In this document: positions 25,157-34,447 of the stretch, in pieces | How the letters are laid out: every line of letters starts with the position of its first letter | Numbering within the stretch: the first letter of the stretch is position 1 | Source of the DNA: Faecalicatena contorta | GTDB taxonomy: Bacteria; Bacillota; Clostridia; Lachnospirales; Lachnospiraceae | Assembly: GCF_039521745.1 (NCBI RefSeq) | Contig: NZ_BAAACT010000010.1 | Direction: 5' to 3' (one strand) | DNA: 64,000 nucleotides | Program-made: the position numbers and the translations under genes | The notes under the pieces: generated by a model | What the model was told of the DNA's origin: nothing | The model's database searches: none | Seen by the model: the letters and a program-made list of their open reading frames with translations, nothing else

Positions 25157-26395
25157 TTATCTCGAGTCCGCCACAGCCTTATACATAGCGAGAAGATTCT
25201 CCGGCGGTACGTCCGGCATGATGTTGTGTTCCTGATTGAACACGAAGCCGCCGCCCGGCCCGAAGATATCTATCATTTTTCTTGTGTAATCATATACTTC
25301 CTGCGGTGTGGAACGGTTTAATACGGATCTCGTATTACATCCGCCGCCCCAGAAAGTGATGTCTTTTCCAAATTCTTTTTTCAGGGTCGCAGGGTCCACC
25401 TGGTAAGCGGTTGTCTGTACCGGATTGAGTACATCGTATCCCGCATCAATCAGATCTCCTATGATCGGATATATGGAGCCGCAGGAATGTAAAAATGTCT
25501 TCATACTGCTGTTTTTGTGGACATACTCATTCAGCTGTTTGTGGTAAGGCTTGAACAGCTCTCTGTATTTCTCCTGGGACATAAACATTCCCGTATCCAT
25601 CCCCAGATCGTCTCCGAATCTGAGAATATCCACGATGTCGCCCACGGCGTCACATACACAGCTCAGGGTAGCCAGATGTCTTTCCATAAGCTGATCCACA
25701 AGCGCTTTTACATTTTCCGGATCCGCATAAATATCCATAAGGAAGTTATCCATCCTGCGCAGGAATGTTCCCCACTCGAACAGGTTGCATCCGCAGGTAA
25801 TCATCAGTGCCTTGTCCGTACTCTTTCTCAGTTCCAGGGTGCGCCTTCTCAGTTCGCTGTAAAATCCCTTCTCCCCGGCGTGATCCCACGGACTGTGCAC
25901 AAGAGCGCTCCACAGAACCTTGCCCATCTGATGATCCAGATCGGAATAATCATCCGGGTAGTCATCCACATATGGAAAATATGTCTGGTCGAAAAAGGTT
26001 GCTCCGACCGGCATTTTGGCGATCTGGGTTCCTTCTTTGTCTACAACGATGTAGTTGCCGTTCTCCTGCCGTTTGGGCCGGAACCATACCGGGTACTGTC
26101 CGATAGAACCATCTGCCAGGGTCACGTCATACCAGTCACTGTCTTTTTCATTAAACACGCGTCCGATATCGATGACATCCACCCCAAACTCGTCAATCAG
26201 ATTCTGTTCCGGTATAACGACCTGCTGCACTACGTCATAGATCCGGGTGTGCCCGTCTGTAATGCCCATATGCTTTTTCAGATTATTATAGGCAATCGCC
26301 GAGATCCCCGAACTTGGTGTTGCCCCCAGATCCAGCGGCACATAATCCGGTTCTTTATGGTCTATGGCCGCCATCACACGCTCTCTTGAATTCAT
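25157..26395 (-). CDS. UroD-superfamily protein, candidate methyltransferase (UroD-1)
   Basis: A 412-residue protein of the uroporphyrinogen decarboxylase superfamily. It carries H-S-C-G near residue 302 and GGGC near 335. H-x-C plus a later Cys is the zinc site of the MtaA/CmuA-type corrinoid:thiol methyltransferases in this superfamily and is absent from true HemE. The N-terminus MNSRERVMAAIDHKEPDYVP is the standard start of this subgroup. It is the last gene of the transporter operon, after the mutarotase gene. Methyl transfer in catabolism of a methylated compound is the likeliest role, by inference. No heme genes are nearby. Confidence 0.8.
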   Translation of the reverse strand: MNSRERVMAAIDHKEPDYVPLDLGATPSSGISAIAYNNLKKHMGITDGHTRIYDVVQQVVIPEQNLIDEFGVDVIDIGRVFNEKDSDWYDVTLADGSIGQYPVWFRPKRQENGNYIVVDKEGTQIAKMPVGATFFDQTYFPYVDDYPDDYSDLDHQMGKVLWSALVHSPWDHAGEKGFYSELRRRTLELRKSTDKALMITCGCNLFEWGTFLRRMDNFLMDIYADPENVKALVDQLMERHLATLSCVCDAVGDIVDILRFGDDLGMDTGMFMSQEKYRELFKPYHKQLNEYVHKNSSMKTFLHSCGSIYPIIGDLIDAGYDVLNPVQTTAYQVDPATLKKEFGKDITFWGGGCNTRSVLNRSTPQEVYDYTRKMIDIFGPGGGFVFNQEHNIMPDVPPENLLAMYKAVADSR

Positions 26396-26411
26396 ACCAA
26401 AACCTCCGTCC

Positions 26412-26735
26412 TTAATCTAAATGATAGACCTCTTCCATCTCAGCCCACCACTCGCCTTCTTTTCTTTCTTCAAGCGGCTGCTGGAACGGCATTACCAGAT
26501 CCCACCACTCCTGGGTCTTCGGGTCTGCTGCCATTTTGTCCATATCTGCTTTATAATCGTCTCCTGTATACTCATAATATGAGAACAGTAATTCGCCGAA
26601 ATTATAGATAGAATAATTGGAGATATTGCATTCCTTAATCATTGCATTAATTTCCGGCCATATATGTGCATGATGATATTTGTAATCATCCAGTTTTTCC
26701 TTTTTCACTCCTATGATAGAACCATATCTCTGCAT
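26412..26735 (-). CDS. L-rhamnose mutarotase-like protein (RhaM family)
   Basis: A 107-residue protein of the RhaM/DUF718 family, which interconverts alpha and beta anomers of L-rhamnose and related sugars. Typical features are the N-terminal YGSIIGVKKEKLDDYKYHH, the WPEINAMIKECNISNYSIY segment and the C-terminal tryptophan-rich EWWAEMEEVYHLD. A GGAGG precedes the ATG at 26735; an in-frame ATG 22 codons upstream lies in the intergenic gap and is rejected. It sits between two UroD-like genes, so the operon handles a sugar for which anomer exchange matters. No rhamnose isomerase or kinase gene is present. Confidence 0.88.
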   Translation of the reverse strand: MQRYGSIIGVKKEKLDDYKYHHAHIWPEINAMIKECNISNYSIYNFGELLFSYYEYTGDDYKADMDKMAADPKTQEWWDLVMPFQQPLEERKEGEWWAEMEEVYHLD

Positions 26736-26834
26736 TGCTGCACCTCCGATTTTATACTTTATTCCGCAGCTCAGCTGCTGATCTGCCCGCAGGACATGCA
26801 TTACGAGGTGCCCTTTGGGTATATTTTATTCCGT

Positions 26835-27872
26835 TTAATATACTTTCTGTGCCTCTTCAAACAGGGCATGAATATTAGCTGGCGGTACATCCGGCATAAT
26901 TGCCTCGTGGCTTGGTGAAATAATCAGTCCTGTAGGGAAGATTTCACGCAGTTCTTTTACTTTATTGCGCACATCCTCAGGGCTTCCGTTTACAAGCAGG
27001 TCCTGGGTATCTACGCCGCCGCAGAATGCAACCTGATCACCGAATTTTTCTTTCAGCCCTCTTGGCTCCATGCCTGTTGCCAGTGCCTGAATCGGGTGTA
27101 CAATATCCACACCGGCTCCAATCAGATCCGGAATTACATCTGCGATAGAGCCGCAGGAATGGTAAATTACTTTTACGCCGTAGCTGTGTGCCTGCTCAAC
27201 AAGACGTTTACATCCCGGAATAATAAACTGGCGCACCATATCTGGTGATAACATCAGGCCTCTCTGGCTGCCCATGTCGTTTCCAATCAGGACTGCATCC
27301 AGTTTACCTTTAGTCGCTTCAAAAAAGATCTTATTGGCCTTCAGATAGAATTCCATGACCTTTTCATTGACTGCTTCATAAATCTCAGGATTTGCAATCA
27401 TATTCATCAATGCAGTTTCCATGCCAAAAGCGGCGCAGGTATCCTGGAAATGAGCTGACCAGAGGATTCCCAGTCTCACTTTTCCTTCCGGTGCTGCCTC
27501 GACACGGCGCAGACACTCTTCGGGATCAATGTATTTTTCAGGATCCGGCCATTCAAAGAAGTCCAGATCTTCCAACTCCTCGGCATCCTTAAAACATCCG
27601 TCTGCCGTCAGGGTCCGGTCCTCCGCATCTACATCGCCGTCCATATACCAGTCAAATGCGGCATAGATGGCGCTTGCGGTCGGTGACTTGTACGGGACTT
27701 CCACTGCATAAAAATCATCGCCTACCGCCAGTTTTAACTCATGCATATCCTTAACGCCATAATATTCAAATAATGCCGGCTGTGAAAATATATCCGGCAT
27801 GCCAAGCCATGCTGCCGGGCGGTCTACCGGTTTCCTCTCAACTGTTGCCAAAAAACGTTCTTTACTGTTCAT
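26835..27872 (-). CDS. UroD-superfamily protein, candidate methyltransferase (UroD-2)
   Basis: A 345-residue paralogue of UroD-1 with MNSKERFLATVERKPVDRP at the start, H-S-C-G near residue 236, and AFCGGVDTQDLL near 265. It is placed directly after the solute-binding-protein gene of the ribose-type transporter, separated by a strong hairpin. The start ATG at 27872 has GAGGAG six bases upstream. Sequence and context agree with a zinc-dependent methyl-transfer enzyme rather than heme synthesis, but no corrinoid-binding partner is encoded in the window. Confidence 0.82.
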   Translation of the reverse strand: MNSKERFLATVERKPVDRPAAWLGMPDIFSQPALFEYYGVKDMHELKLAVGDDFYAVEVPYKSPTASAIYAAFDWYMDGDVDAEDRTLTADGCFKDAEELEDLDFFEWPDPEKYIDPEECLRRVEAAPEGKVRLGILWSAHFQDTCAAFGMETALMNMIANPEIYEAVNEKVMEFYLKANKIFFEATKGKLDAVLIGNDMGSQRGLMLSPDMVRQFIIPGCKRLVEQAHSYGVKVIYHSCGSIADVIPDLIGAGVDIVHPIQALATGMEPRGLKEKFGDQVAFCGGVDTQDLLVNGSPEDVRNKVKELREIFPTGLIISPSHEAIMPDVPPANIHALFEEAQKVY

Positions 27873-27891
27873 CTGCCTCTCCTCTTTCACA

Positions 27892-27929
27892 GGTCAGGCG
27901 GAGGTTGATATACCATCCTCCGCCCGACC
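27892..27929 (-). other. Intergenic stem-loop after the solute-binding-protein gene
   Basis: Arms 27892-27904 and 27917-27929 pair over 13 positions with one G-T type mismatch around a 12-base loop. No T-tract follows on the minus strand, so full termination is unlikely. It resembles the hairpin at 12317-12344 and probably protects or processes the upstream mRNA. Confidence 0.7.
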
Positions 27930-27962
27930 GTTATCTGCTATTTCATTTTTACTAATTCTTGC

Positions 27963-29204
27963 TTACCACTGGCATGGAAGGAAATCTTCTACATTGTCAG
28001 CGCTGATAATGTCTGTTCCGATGTAAGCTACTCTCGGGATTTCTTCTCCGCAGAAGTACTCGGACATTGTTCTTACTACAAGACCTGCATCTGCCTGGCA
28101 TGACTGATAACTTGCGTATTTCAGCTGTCCGCTCTGGATCAGCTCTGCGCCCTGTTTTGAAATACCAGCTGCTACGATAACGATATCTTCACGTCCTGCT
28201 GCTTTACAAGCCTCTGTTGCACCGATTGCCTGGTCAGAATCGTCTGCAAGTACGATTGCGTTCAGGTCGTCGCCATATTTTGTGATCCAGTCAGATACAA
28301 CCTGTTTTACAGCGGAAGCCTCAAATCCTGGTGACTGAACGTCAAGAGATTTGATGTCAGGATATTCTTCTGCTAATGTGGACATTGGTCCGAATGTACG
28401 TGCATAGTATGGTGATGTTCCTACATTATGTGTGATGTAGCAAACGCCGCCTTTTCCGCCAAGCTCTTCACCGAGTTTGCTTGCCAGGTTTCTCATCTGA
28501 TACCAGTCGTTCGGGCCTGTGTAAGCCAGAATGTTGTTCATTGCATCTGCTTCCGGAAGTGTGTTACAGCAGAATGCAGGGATGCCTGCTTTTGTGATCT
28601 TCTTGAACTGCTGTCCTGCATGGTCAGCACTTACAGGAATTACAACGATTGCGTCCGGGCTCTCATTGATTGCCTGGTCAACATATCCGTCCTGTGTTGA
28701 CTGATCCCAGTTCGGATCGTATACGTCACATGTCATTCCAACTGCTTCACAAGCTTCCTCAAAAGCTTCCTGATAGCATGTTGTCCATGCGTGTGCGCCG
28801 TGTACAATTACGATAACGTGTTTGCCCTTCTGTCCGTCTGCAGGAGATTCCGGGAATTTTGAGTCATTTGCATCATCCCAGTCAAGGTACTCATAATAAT
28901 GCCATTTATTAATATCTGAGTCCTCCAGTTTTTCCAGTTCTTCTGCATCACCCTTTGCTTCCGGTACATCAAATGTTGTTCCTTCTTCCATCAGCGGATG
29001 ATTGTCTGTTGTTTTGAGTTCTTCAATTGCCTTTGCTAGAAGTTCTTTGGATTCTGCCAGGTTATCCCCGCCCTTTGAATCCTCTGTCTTTGCATCTGAT
29101 TTTCCAGAATCAGAATCTTTAGAACTGTTTCCGCAACCTGTCAGGCTGACTGCGCTTACCAGCATAAGCCCGCTGAGCAATACTGCTACATACTTTTTGA
29201 ACAT
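27963..29204 (-). CDS. Sugar ABC transporter substrate-binding lipoprotein (ribose type)
   Basis: A 413-residue periplasmic-binding-protein type 1 lipoprotein, lipobox SLTGC (Cys at about 24). After an acidic linker of about 80 residues, the RbsB-like fold begins near KHVIVIVHGAHAW, followed by DQAINESPDAIVVIPVSADH (about 185-205) and NAIVLADDSDQAIGATEAC in the second lobe. The start at 29204 follows AAAGGAGG. It is encoded after the two permeases, the standard order of RbsACB-type systems. The ligand cannot be told from the sequence. Confidence 0.92.
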   Translation of the reverse strand: MFKKYVAVLLSGLMLVSAVSLTGCGNSSKDSDSGKSDAKTEDSKGGDNLAESKELLAKAIEELKTTDNHPLMEEGTTFDVPEAKGDAEELEKLEDSDINKWHYYEYLDWDDANDSKFPESPADGQKGKHVIVIVHGAHAWTTCYQEAFEEACEAVGMTCDVYDPNWDQSTQDGYVDQAINESPDAIVVIPVSADHAGQQFKKITKAGIPAFCCNTLPEADAMNNILAYTGPNDWYQMRNLASKLGEELGGKGGVCYITHNVGTSPYYARTFGPMSTLAEEYPDIKSLDVQSPGFEASAVKQVVSDWITKYGDDLNAIVLADDSDQAIGATEACKAAGREDIVIVAAGISKQGAELIQSGQLKYASYQSCQADAGLVVRTMSEYFCGEEIPRVAYIGTDIISADNVEDFLPCQW

Positions 29205-29308
29205 TTTTCTTCCTCCTTTTGTTTTCCTTAGGTTTCTTATTAAAAACATGTCCCGCATGTTTCTAATCTGAGTTACTTTCTGAACCTGCTCGGATTCGAG
29301 AACCTGGC

Positions 29309-30334
29309 CTATGAAGCCTTGCCCAGCTCCTTCATGGCCTCTTTATGCAGGTTCGGCCTTGTACCAACTGTCTTGTTTCTGTTGTACAGAGCAATTGTTT
29401 CGTAAACGATACATGCAATCAGGATTGCTGCAATAACAAGTACCTGAATTTCTGTCTTCTTGAAAATAGCTTTCAGGAGCGCAATGGCTACCAGTGACAC
29501 CCATGTCCATACAACGCTTCCCTTTCCTCCATTGATTGCAGTACCACCAATAATGGTTGCTGTCAGTGCGATCATCAGAGGGCTGATTCCTTTTTCGCCC
29601 ATTGTAATACCGGCTGTTCCTGAGTAGATACCGTTCAGCGCTCCGCCCAGTGCACATGCCGCTGATGAAATAACGAATGCCAGTGTCGTGACTCTGTCAC
29701 TCTTAATACCTGCCAGCCATGCTGTCTCAAGGTTACCACCGATCATATAGACATTCCGTCCGAATCTTGTGTAACGGAGCACAATCATAACTATGAATAC
29801 AACAACTGTCGTAATCAGGAAGTAGGTTGAAAACGGCAGGAAGGAAAGCAGGTTGTCATTCAGAACATCACTGAATGCATAATCTTTTCCAATACTCAGC
29901 TCTTCTCCGCCTGTATAGATGTACATGGAACCTTTTAATACAAACTGCATACCGAGTGTTGCGATGAAGGAATGAATCTTCAGCTTTGTTACAAGGAAAC
30001 CGTTGATACATCCAACCAGAACTCCGACCAGTGTTGCAATCAGGATACAGACAGCCCAGGGAAGACCCGGTTTGTCATGCAGTCCCAGACAAAGCAGCGC
30101 TGCAAACGTGGACATATACATAATCGTCAGATCCATATGTCCTGCAATCATACATGTTGTAAATCCCAAGCCCAGCCAGATTACAAGGCTTCCGTTTCCT
30201 GTAGCGGCACTAATGTTGTACATGGTATAGAAGTTATCTACAAAAAGACCAATAATCAATATCAGAGCCAGGAAAAGATAAGATCTGTTTTCATTAATAA
30301 AATTTGCATTAATTTTAAATTTCTTATTTTTCAT
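29309..30334 (-). CDS. Sugar ABC transporter permease (RbsC-like)
   Basis: A 341-residue BPD_transp_2 permease with about 9-10 helices. The conserved TAWLAGIKSDRVTTLAFVIS loop (about 205-225) and GTAINGGKGSVVWT (about 265) are typical of the RbsC group. It overlaps the upstream permease by one base as TAATG. With its neighbour it probably forms a heterodimeric channel. Confidence 0.92.
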   Translation of the reverse strand: MKNKKFKINANFINENRSYLFLALILIIGLFVDNFYTMYNISAATGNGSLVIWLGLGFTTCMIAGHMDLTIMYMSTFAALLCLGLHDKPGLPWAVCILIATLVGVLVGCINGFLVTKLKIHSFIATLGMQFVLKGSMYIYTGGEELSIGKDYAFSDVLNDNLLSFLPFSTYFLITTVVVFIVMIVLRYTRFGRNVYMIGGNLETAWLAGIKSDRVTTLAFVISSAACALGGALNGIYSGTAGITMGEKGISPLMIALTATIIGGTAINGGKGSVVWTWVSLVAIALLKAIFKKTEIQVLVIAAILIACIVYETIALYNRNKTVGTRPNLHKEAMKELGKAS

Positions 30335-31383
30335 TATGCTCTACCCAACTTTCTGTTAGAATATGTATTCAGCCAAACGATAAACAGGAATACAAGACCC
30401 TGTACCAGGTATTTCTCATAGGTTCCAAGACCAATCCATGAAAGGATGTTGTTGAGGATACCATAGGCTAATACGCCTCCAAATGTTCCAACTACTGAAC
30501 CTTTTCCTCCGTTTAAGAGGCATCCGCCCAAAAGTACGGCTGTCAGACAGGAGAAATCGTATCCGGTTCCGTTTTCGTAGGATGCTGTCTTACGCAGCGC
30601 TGCGAAGAAGATACCGCCGATGGAAGCACAGACACCGTTGATGATGTAAGCGGTAATCAGTGTTTTTGCACAATTGATTCCGGAGAATTTTGCTACTTCA
30701 TAGTTTGTACCGATAATTTTCAGCTTCTGGCCAAATTTAGTCTTTGCATGTATAAACCAGGCAATAACCATAATAACGATCATGACAATCGCCATCAGGG
30801 AAATATACTTCCCGATATAAGTTCTGGCGATGGAAAAGAATGTGCTTGCCGCATGCTGTGCAAAATCAGTGTCCTTTGCTACCTTATCCGCATAGAGCTG
30901 TTTTCCTTCCCAGATTACACGTACGATACCGGAAAGCAGAAGGTTGAAGCCCCATGTCCAGATGATCGGGTTCGCTCTGAGCTTACCAATCATGAAACCG
31001 TTGATGAAACCGATTACCACACCGGATAAAATACCGATCAGCATTGCAACAGGGAAACCAAAGTTAATAGTCTGCACCGTCATCATACCGCCCACAGCCA
31101 TGGTAAGCGGAATGGACATATCGGTCATGTTACCGGAATATGTAATGAAAATAAGTCCCGCACTGACCATACCGATCAATGCAACCGCCTCCAGGATGGA
31201 CTGGATATTGCTGGCGGCGAAGAATGTACCTTTAGATACAATCATACCTATAATAATTAACGCAACTACAACAACGTAAATACCCAACTTATTAAAAATA
31301 AGACTGAACTTGTTGATCTCTTCTTTTCGTGTATCTACCTTGGGCGCGCCTGGATTTGGATTGTTATTTATTTGTTCTGACAT
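30334..31383 (-). CDS. Sugar ABC transporter permease (RbsC-like)
   Basis: The partner permease, 349 residues with a 30-residue cytoplasmic N-terminus and about nine helices. GCLLNGGKGSVVGTFGGVL (about 300) is the conserved C-terminal motif. It overlaps the end of the ATPase gene by 16 bases and the next permease by one, so all transporter subunits are tightly co-translated. Confidence 0.92.
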   Translation of the reverse strand: MSEQINNNPNPGAPKVDTRKEEINKFSLIFNKLGIYVVVVALIIIGMIVSKGTFFAASNIQSILEAVALIGMVSAGLIFITYSGNMTDMSIPLTMAVGGMMTVQTINFGFPVAMLIGILSGVVIGFINGFMIGKLRANPIIWTWGFNLLLSGIVRVIWEGKQLYADKVAKDTDFAQHAASTFFSIARTYIGKYISLMAIVMIVIMVIAWFIHAKTKFGQKLKIIGTNYEVAKFSGINCAKTLITAYIINGVCASIGGIFFAALRKTASYENGTGYDFSCLTAVLLGGCLLNGGKGSVVGTFGGVLAYGILNNILSWIGLGTYEKYLVQGLVFLFIVWLNTYSNRKLGRA

Positions 31384-32906
31384 GATACGTACTCACCCTC
31401 CCCATTAGCTGCAATCAACAGTGAATTCTCATTGATACCTTCTTTTGGAATCTCGCCGATAATGTGGCCTTCTCTTAAGATTACCGCGCGGTCGCAGAGG
31501 CCTACAACCTCCGGCAGGTCACTGGAAAGCAGGATACATGCATTTCCCTGTGAAACATATCTCTTAACCGCATCGTGGATAACCTGTTTTGCATTGACAT
31601 CAACGCCTCGTGTAGGCTCATCCAGAATCAGAATGTCAACATCTGCCGCCAGCCATTTTGCCATCAGGACCTTCTGCTGGTTACCACCGGAGAAGCTGTT
31701 TACCAGTCTGTCTCTGTCTGCTGGATATACACTCATTTCGTTGATCTTTTCATCGATCAGCCCGAACTGTTTCTTACCGTCATAGATAATGCCAGGGCCG
31801 CATCTGTCAATAATACAGGATGTTACATTGTCTGCAACCGTCTGAGGAAGCGCCAGTCCTACGACCTTTCTGTCCTCTGTCAGATACCCGATTCCGCCCT
31901 TGATGGCTTCTCCGAGATCCCGGAAGTGAACTTCTTTTCCATGGATGTACTCTTTTCCTCCGTCGATCTTGTCAACCCCTGTCAGGCCTCTTGCGATCTC
32001 GGTACGTCCGGAACCGGCAAGCCCGCAGATAGCGAGGACTTCACCCTTATGAAGTTCAAAGTTTACGTGATGATAGAATCCCCATCTTGTAAAGTCTTCC
32101 ACTTTCAGTACTACTTCATCGGTAACCATGCTCTTATGGTCTGCATAGAAGCTCTTTACAGGCTCGCCGACCATGCATTCTACCAGCTGTTCTGTATTGG
32201 TCTCTGAGATCGGGAAAGAATCAACCAGCTTACCATCTCTCATGACTGTAACCATATCTGCAATCTCGAAGATCTCACTTAAGTGGTGGGAAATATATAC
32301 AATAGCCAGTCCCTGTTTCTGGAGATTTCTTACGATCTCAAACAGTTTGTTAACTTCCTCGCTTGACAGTGCGGAAGTAGGCTCATCCATAACCAGGATC
32401 TTCGGTTCAGAACCGAGTACCTTTGCGATCTCAACCAGCTGTGCATCACACTGGCTGATCTCGGATACGTCCAGCGTCGGATCGATATCATCCAGGCCGA
32501 CACGGCTCAGCAGCTTCTTCGCTTCCTCGATTGCTTTCTTCTTATCAATGAACAATGCGTTCTTTTTCGGAAGGCGCCCAACGAGAAGGTTTTCATAAAT
32601 GGAAATTCTGCGCGCCAGTGATAATTCCTGGTACACCATTCCGATTCCATACTCCTTCGCAAGGTTCGGTGTGTGGAGATCTCTCTTTTCTCCATTGATG
32701 TAGATCTCTCCTGTATAATCATTGAAAAGACCCGCAAGCATTTTCATCAGAGTGGATTTACCAGCTCCGTTTTCCCCCATGAGGGCATGTACCTCCCCCG
32801 CTCTCACCCGGAAATCGACTTTATCAACAGCCAGTGTTCCGGGAAATCTCTTGGACACGCCACGCATGTCCAGTGCATACGCTTCATTCTTAGATGCGTT
32901 ACCCAT
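31368..32906 (-). CDS. Sugar ABC transporter ATPase with two nucleotide-binding domains (RbsA/MglA-like)
   Basis: A 512-residue tandem ATPase. Domain 1 has Walker A GENGAGKST (44-52), a degenerate signature ISQCDAQLVEIAK (about 145), and Walker B ILVMDEPTSAL (about 168). Domain 2 has the atypical Walker A GLAGSGRTE (about 295), the intact signature SFSGGNQQKV (about 408), and LILDEPTRGVD (about 430). This asymmetry is normal for the CUT2 family, where one site is catalytically weak. It powers uptake by the two downstream permeases. Confidence 0.94.
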   Translation of the reverse strand: MGNASKNEAYALDMRGVSKRFPGTLAVDKVDFRVRAGEVHALMGENGAGKSTLMKMLAGLFNDYTGEIYINGEKRDLHTPNLAKEYGIGMVYQELSLARRISIYENLLVGRLPKKNALFIDKKKAIEEAKKLLSRVGLDDIDPTLDVSEISQCDAQLVEIAKVLGSEPKILVMDEPTSALSSEEVNKLFEIVRNLQKQGLAIVYISHHLSEIFEIADMVTVMRDGKLVDSFPISETNTEQLVECMVGEPVKSFYADHKSMVTDEVVLKVEDFTRWGFYHHVNFELHKGEVLAICGLAGSGRTEIARGLTGVDKIDGGKEYIHGKEVHFRDLGEAIKGGIGYLTEDRKVVGLALPQTVADNVTSCIIDRCGPGIIYDGKKQFGLIDEKINEMSVYPADRDRLVNSFSGGNQQKVLMAKWLAADVDILILDEPTRGVDVNAKQVIHDAVKRYVSQGNACILLSSDLPEVVGLCDRAVILREGHIIGEIPKEGINENSLLIAANGEGEYVSCQNK

Positions 32907-32929
32907 GCTGATTAACTCCTTTCGTGTTG

Positions 32930-34411
32930 CTATTTATTGATTTCACCACCGGCAAATCCTAAAACATAACTGTGACGTTTTACTTTGGCAGTATCCAGCA
33001 GATTCTGATACCATTTATCATGCGCTTCTGTGCGCATATCTTCCTCTGCTTTTACCTGCCATGCCTCAGCACCTTCGCCGGCGTAATAAACCACATGAAA
33101 ACCGCTTTCTGTGTATATGACACTGCAGTCTCCAGGCTTGCGCCCATCGTCAAACACCCATTTATCAATTGCATCATCCAGAGTGTCTCTGGTCAGATTC
33201 TCAAATGTTCCGTCTGAATCTGATGCAGACTCATATTCTGAAGCAAGAGCTTCAAAACTTTTCTCTGTTTTATCACCTTTTTCCCATGCCTCTTTCAGCT
33301 CTTCCGCTTTCGCACAGGACTCTTCATACAGCTTGTTTACTTTATCTTCATAATCATCAGCGCTGCTGTCCTCAAGCGCCGGATCAACCGGGAAGCAGAC
33401 ATCTGTGATGCTGGCTGTCGGATAACTGCTCTCGTTCCTGCTGTGGAACACCATCACATAATAACCTGAACCGTCATCTATGACATTAAGATCGCCGTCT
33501 TTCCGATCTGAAGAAAAAAGCCATTCTCCGTAGGAGAAATTCGGATCATAGTATGCGTCATCAAAAGCATAATAGGTTCCGTAATCTTTATATTCACTGC
33601 TGACTTCTTTCAGTTCCCCGCCTTTTTCCACCTTGTCATGAATCTCCTGCGCTATGGCAAAGGCATTCTGTTTTTCTTCCTGGGTCGGCTCTGTATCTAT
33701 ATCGCTGGCTTTCACATAAAAACGTTCATAGTTGACAAATGTATATTCCGGAAGATGTTCTTCATAATACTCTCTGATCTCATCCTCACGGAAACTGAAG
33801 TCAGCCTTTACCTTATCACTGTACTCCGCCGCCAGATGGGAATATGTGAGATGCTTCCTGTAAAGCTCTTCCGTCATGCCGCTGCCGTAAATATTTTCCA
33901 GATACTCATCTGTGCTGATTCCGGCATTATCGGCACTGCTTTTTATATCTTCCAGCGCAGTATCAATCTCTTTCTGCGCCTCAGTGCTCAGCTCAAATCC
34001 TTCTTTCTCAGCCAGAGCAGCCGTCCTTAGAACGCTGGACATAGACTCCACGGTCTGATCCTCAAAATATTCGAACCAGGACTGATGATCGTCATAGGGC
34101 TGGTCTTTCAGAGATGTGCTGTCATCAAACATATACTCTCTGAACTCACTGTGTTCATCCAAATAGGAATTATAATAAGCATAGTAGTAATAGTTAAATT
34201 CACTCAGCTTATACCCTTTCCCGTCTATCGTCACCGCAGGAAGGAGCTTGACCGGTGCCCCGCTCTGAAAAAACAAAGCTGCAAGAATTACAACGATCAA
34301 AAATACTCCAAGTACCACTGCAAAAATTGTGATCTGCCTGTTCTGGCGCTGTTTTTTTGCCTGCTGTTCCTGTTTCTTTGTGCCCCCGCTGTTGTTGATT
34401 TTTCTGCTCAT
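32930..34411 (-). CDS. Parvulin/SurA-like membrane-anchored protein
   Basis: A 493-residue protein with a basic, Gln-rich cytoplasmic N-terminus (1-25), one membrane helix (about 27-47), and a large extracellular region. That region contains a SurA_N-like helical part rich in Tyr (YYYYAYYNSYL near 68) and C-terminal segments resembling parvulin prolyl isomerase folds (FDDGRKPGDCSVIYTESGFH near 440). It probably assists folding of secreted proteins. The start ATG at 34411 follows AAGAGG; a GTG two codons upstream is less likely. It sits between the esterase and ATPase genes of the transporter operon. Confidence 0.72.
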   Translation of the reverse strand: MSRKINNSGGTKKQEQQAKKQRQNRQITIFAVVLGVFLIVVILAALFFQSGAPVKLLPAVTIDGKGYKLSEFNYYYYAYYNSYLDEHSEFREYMFDDSTSLKDQPYDDHQSWFEYFEDQTVESMSSVLRTAALAEKEGFELSTEAQKEIDTALEDIKSSADNAGISTDEYLENIYGSGMTEELYRKHLTYSHLAAEYSDKVKADFSFREDEIREYYEEHLPEYTFVNYERFYVKASDIDTEPTQEEKQNAFAIAQEIHDKVEKGGELKEVSSEYKDYGTYYAFDDAYYDPNFSYGEWLFSSDRKDGDLNVIDDGSGYYVMVFHSRNESSYPTASITDVCFPVDPALEDSSADDYEDKVNKLYEESCAKAEELKEAWEKGDKTEKSFEALASEYESASDSDGTFENLTRDTLDDAIDKWVFDDGRKPGDCSVIYTESGFHVVYYAGEGAEAWQVKAEEDMRTEAHDKWYQNLLDTAKVKRHSYVLGFAGGEINK

Positions 34412-34447
34412 AGCCACCTCTTATCAGCACAAAGGCCTCTTTATCTG

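Noticed and set aside
24786..25157. 123-codon open frame on the minus strand in copy B
   Set aside because: Same reason: it covers the whole palindromic element and its composition follows the stems; similar database entries, if any, would reflect the repeat, not a protein.
26412..26735. Complete L-rhamnose catabolic operon
   Set aside because: Only the mutarotase-like gene is present; no rhamnose isomerase, rhamnulokinase or rhamnulose-phosphate aldolase lies in this operon.
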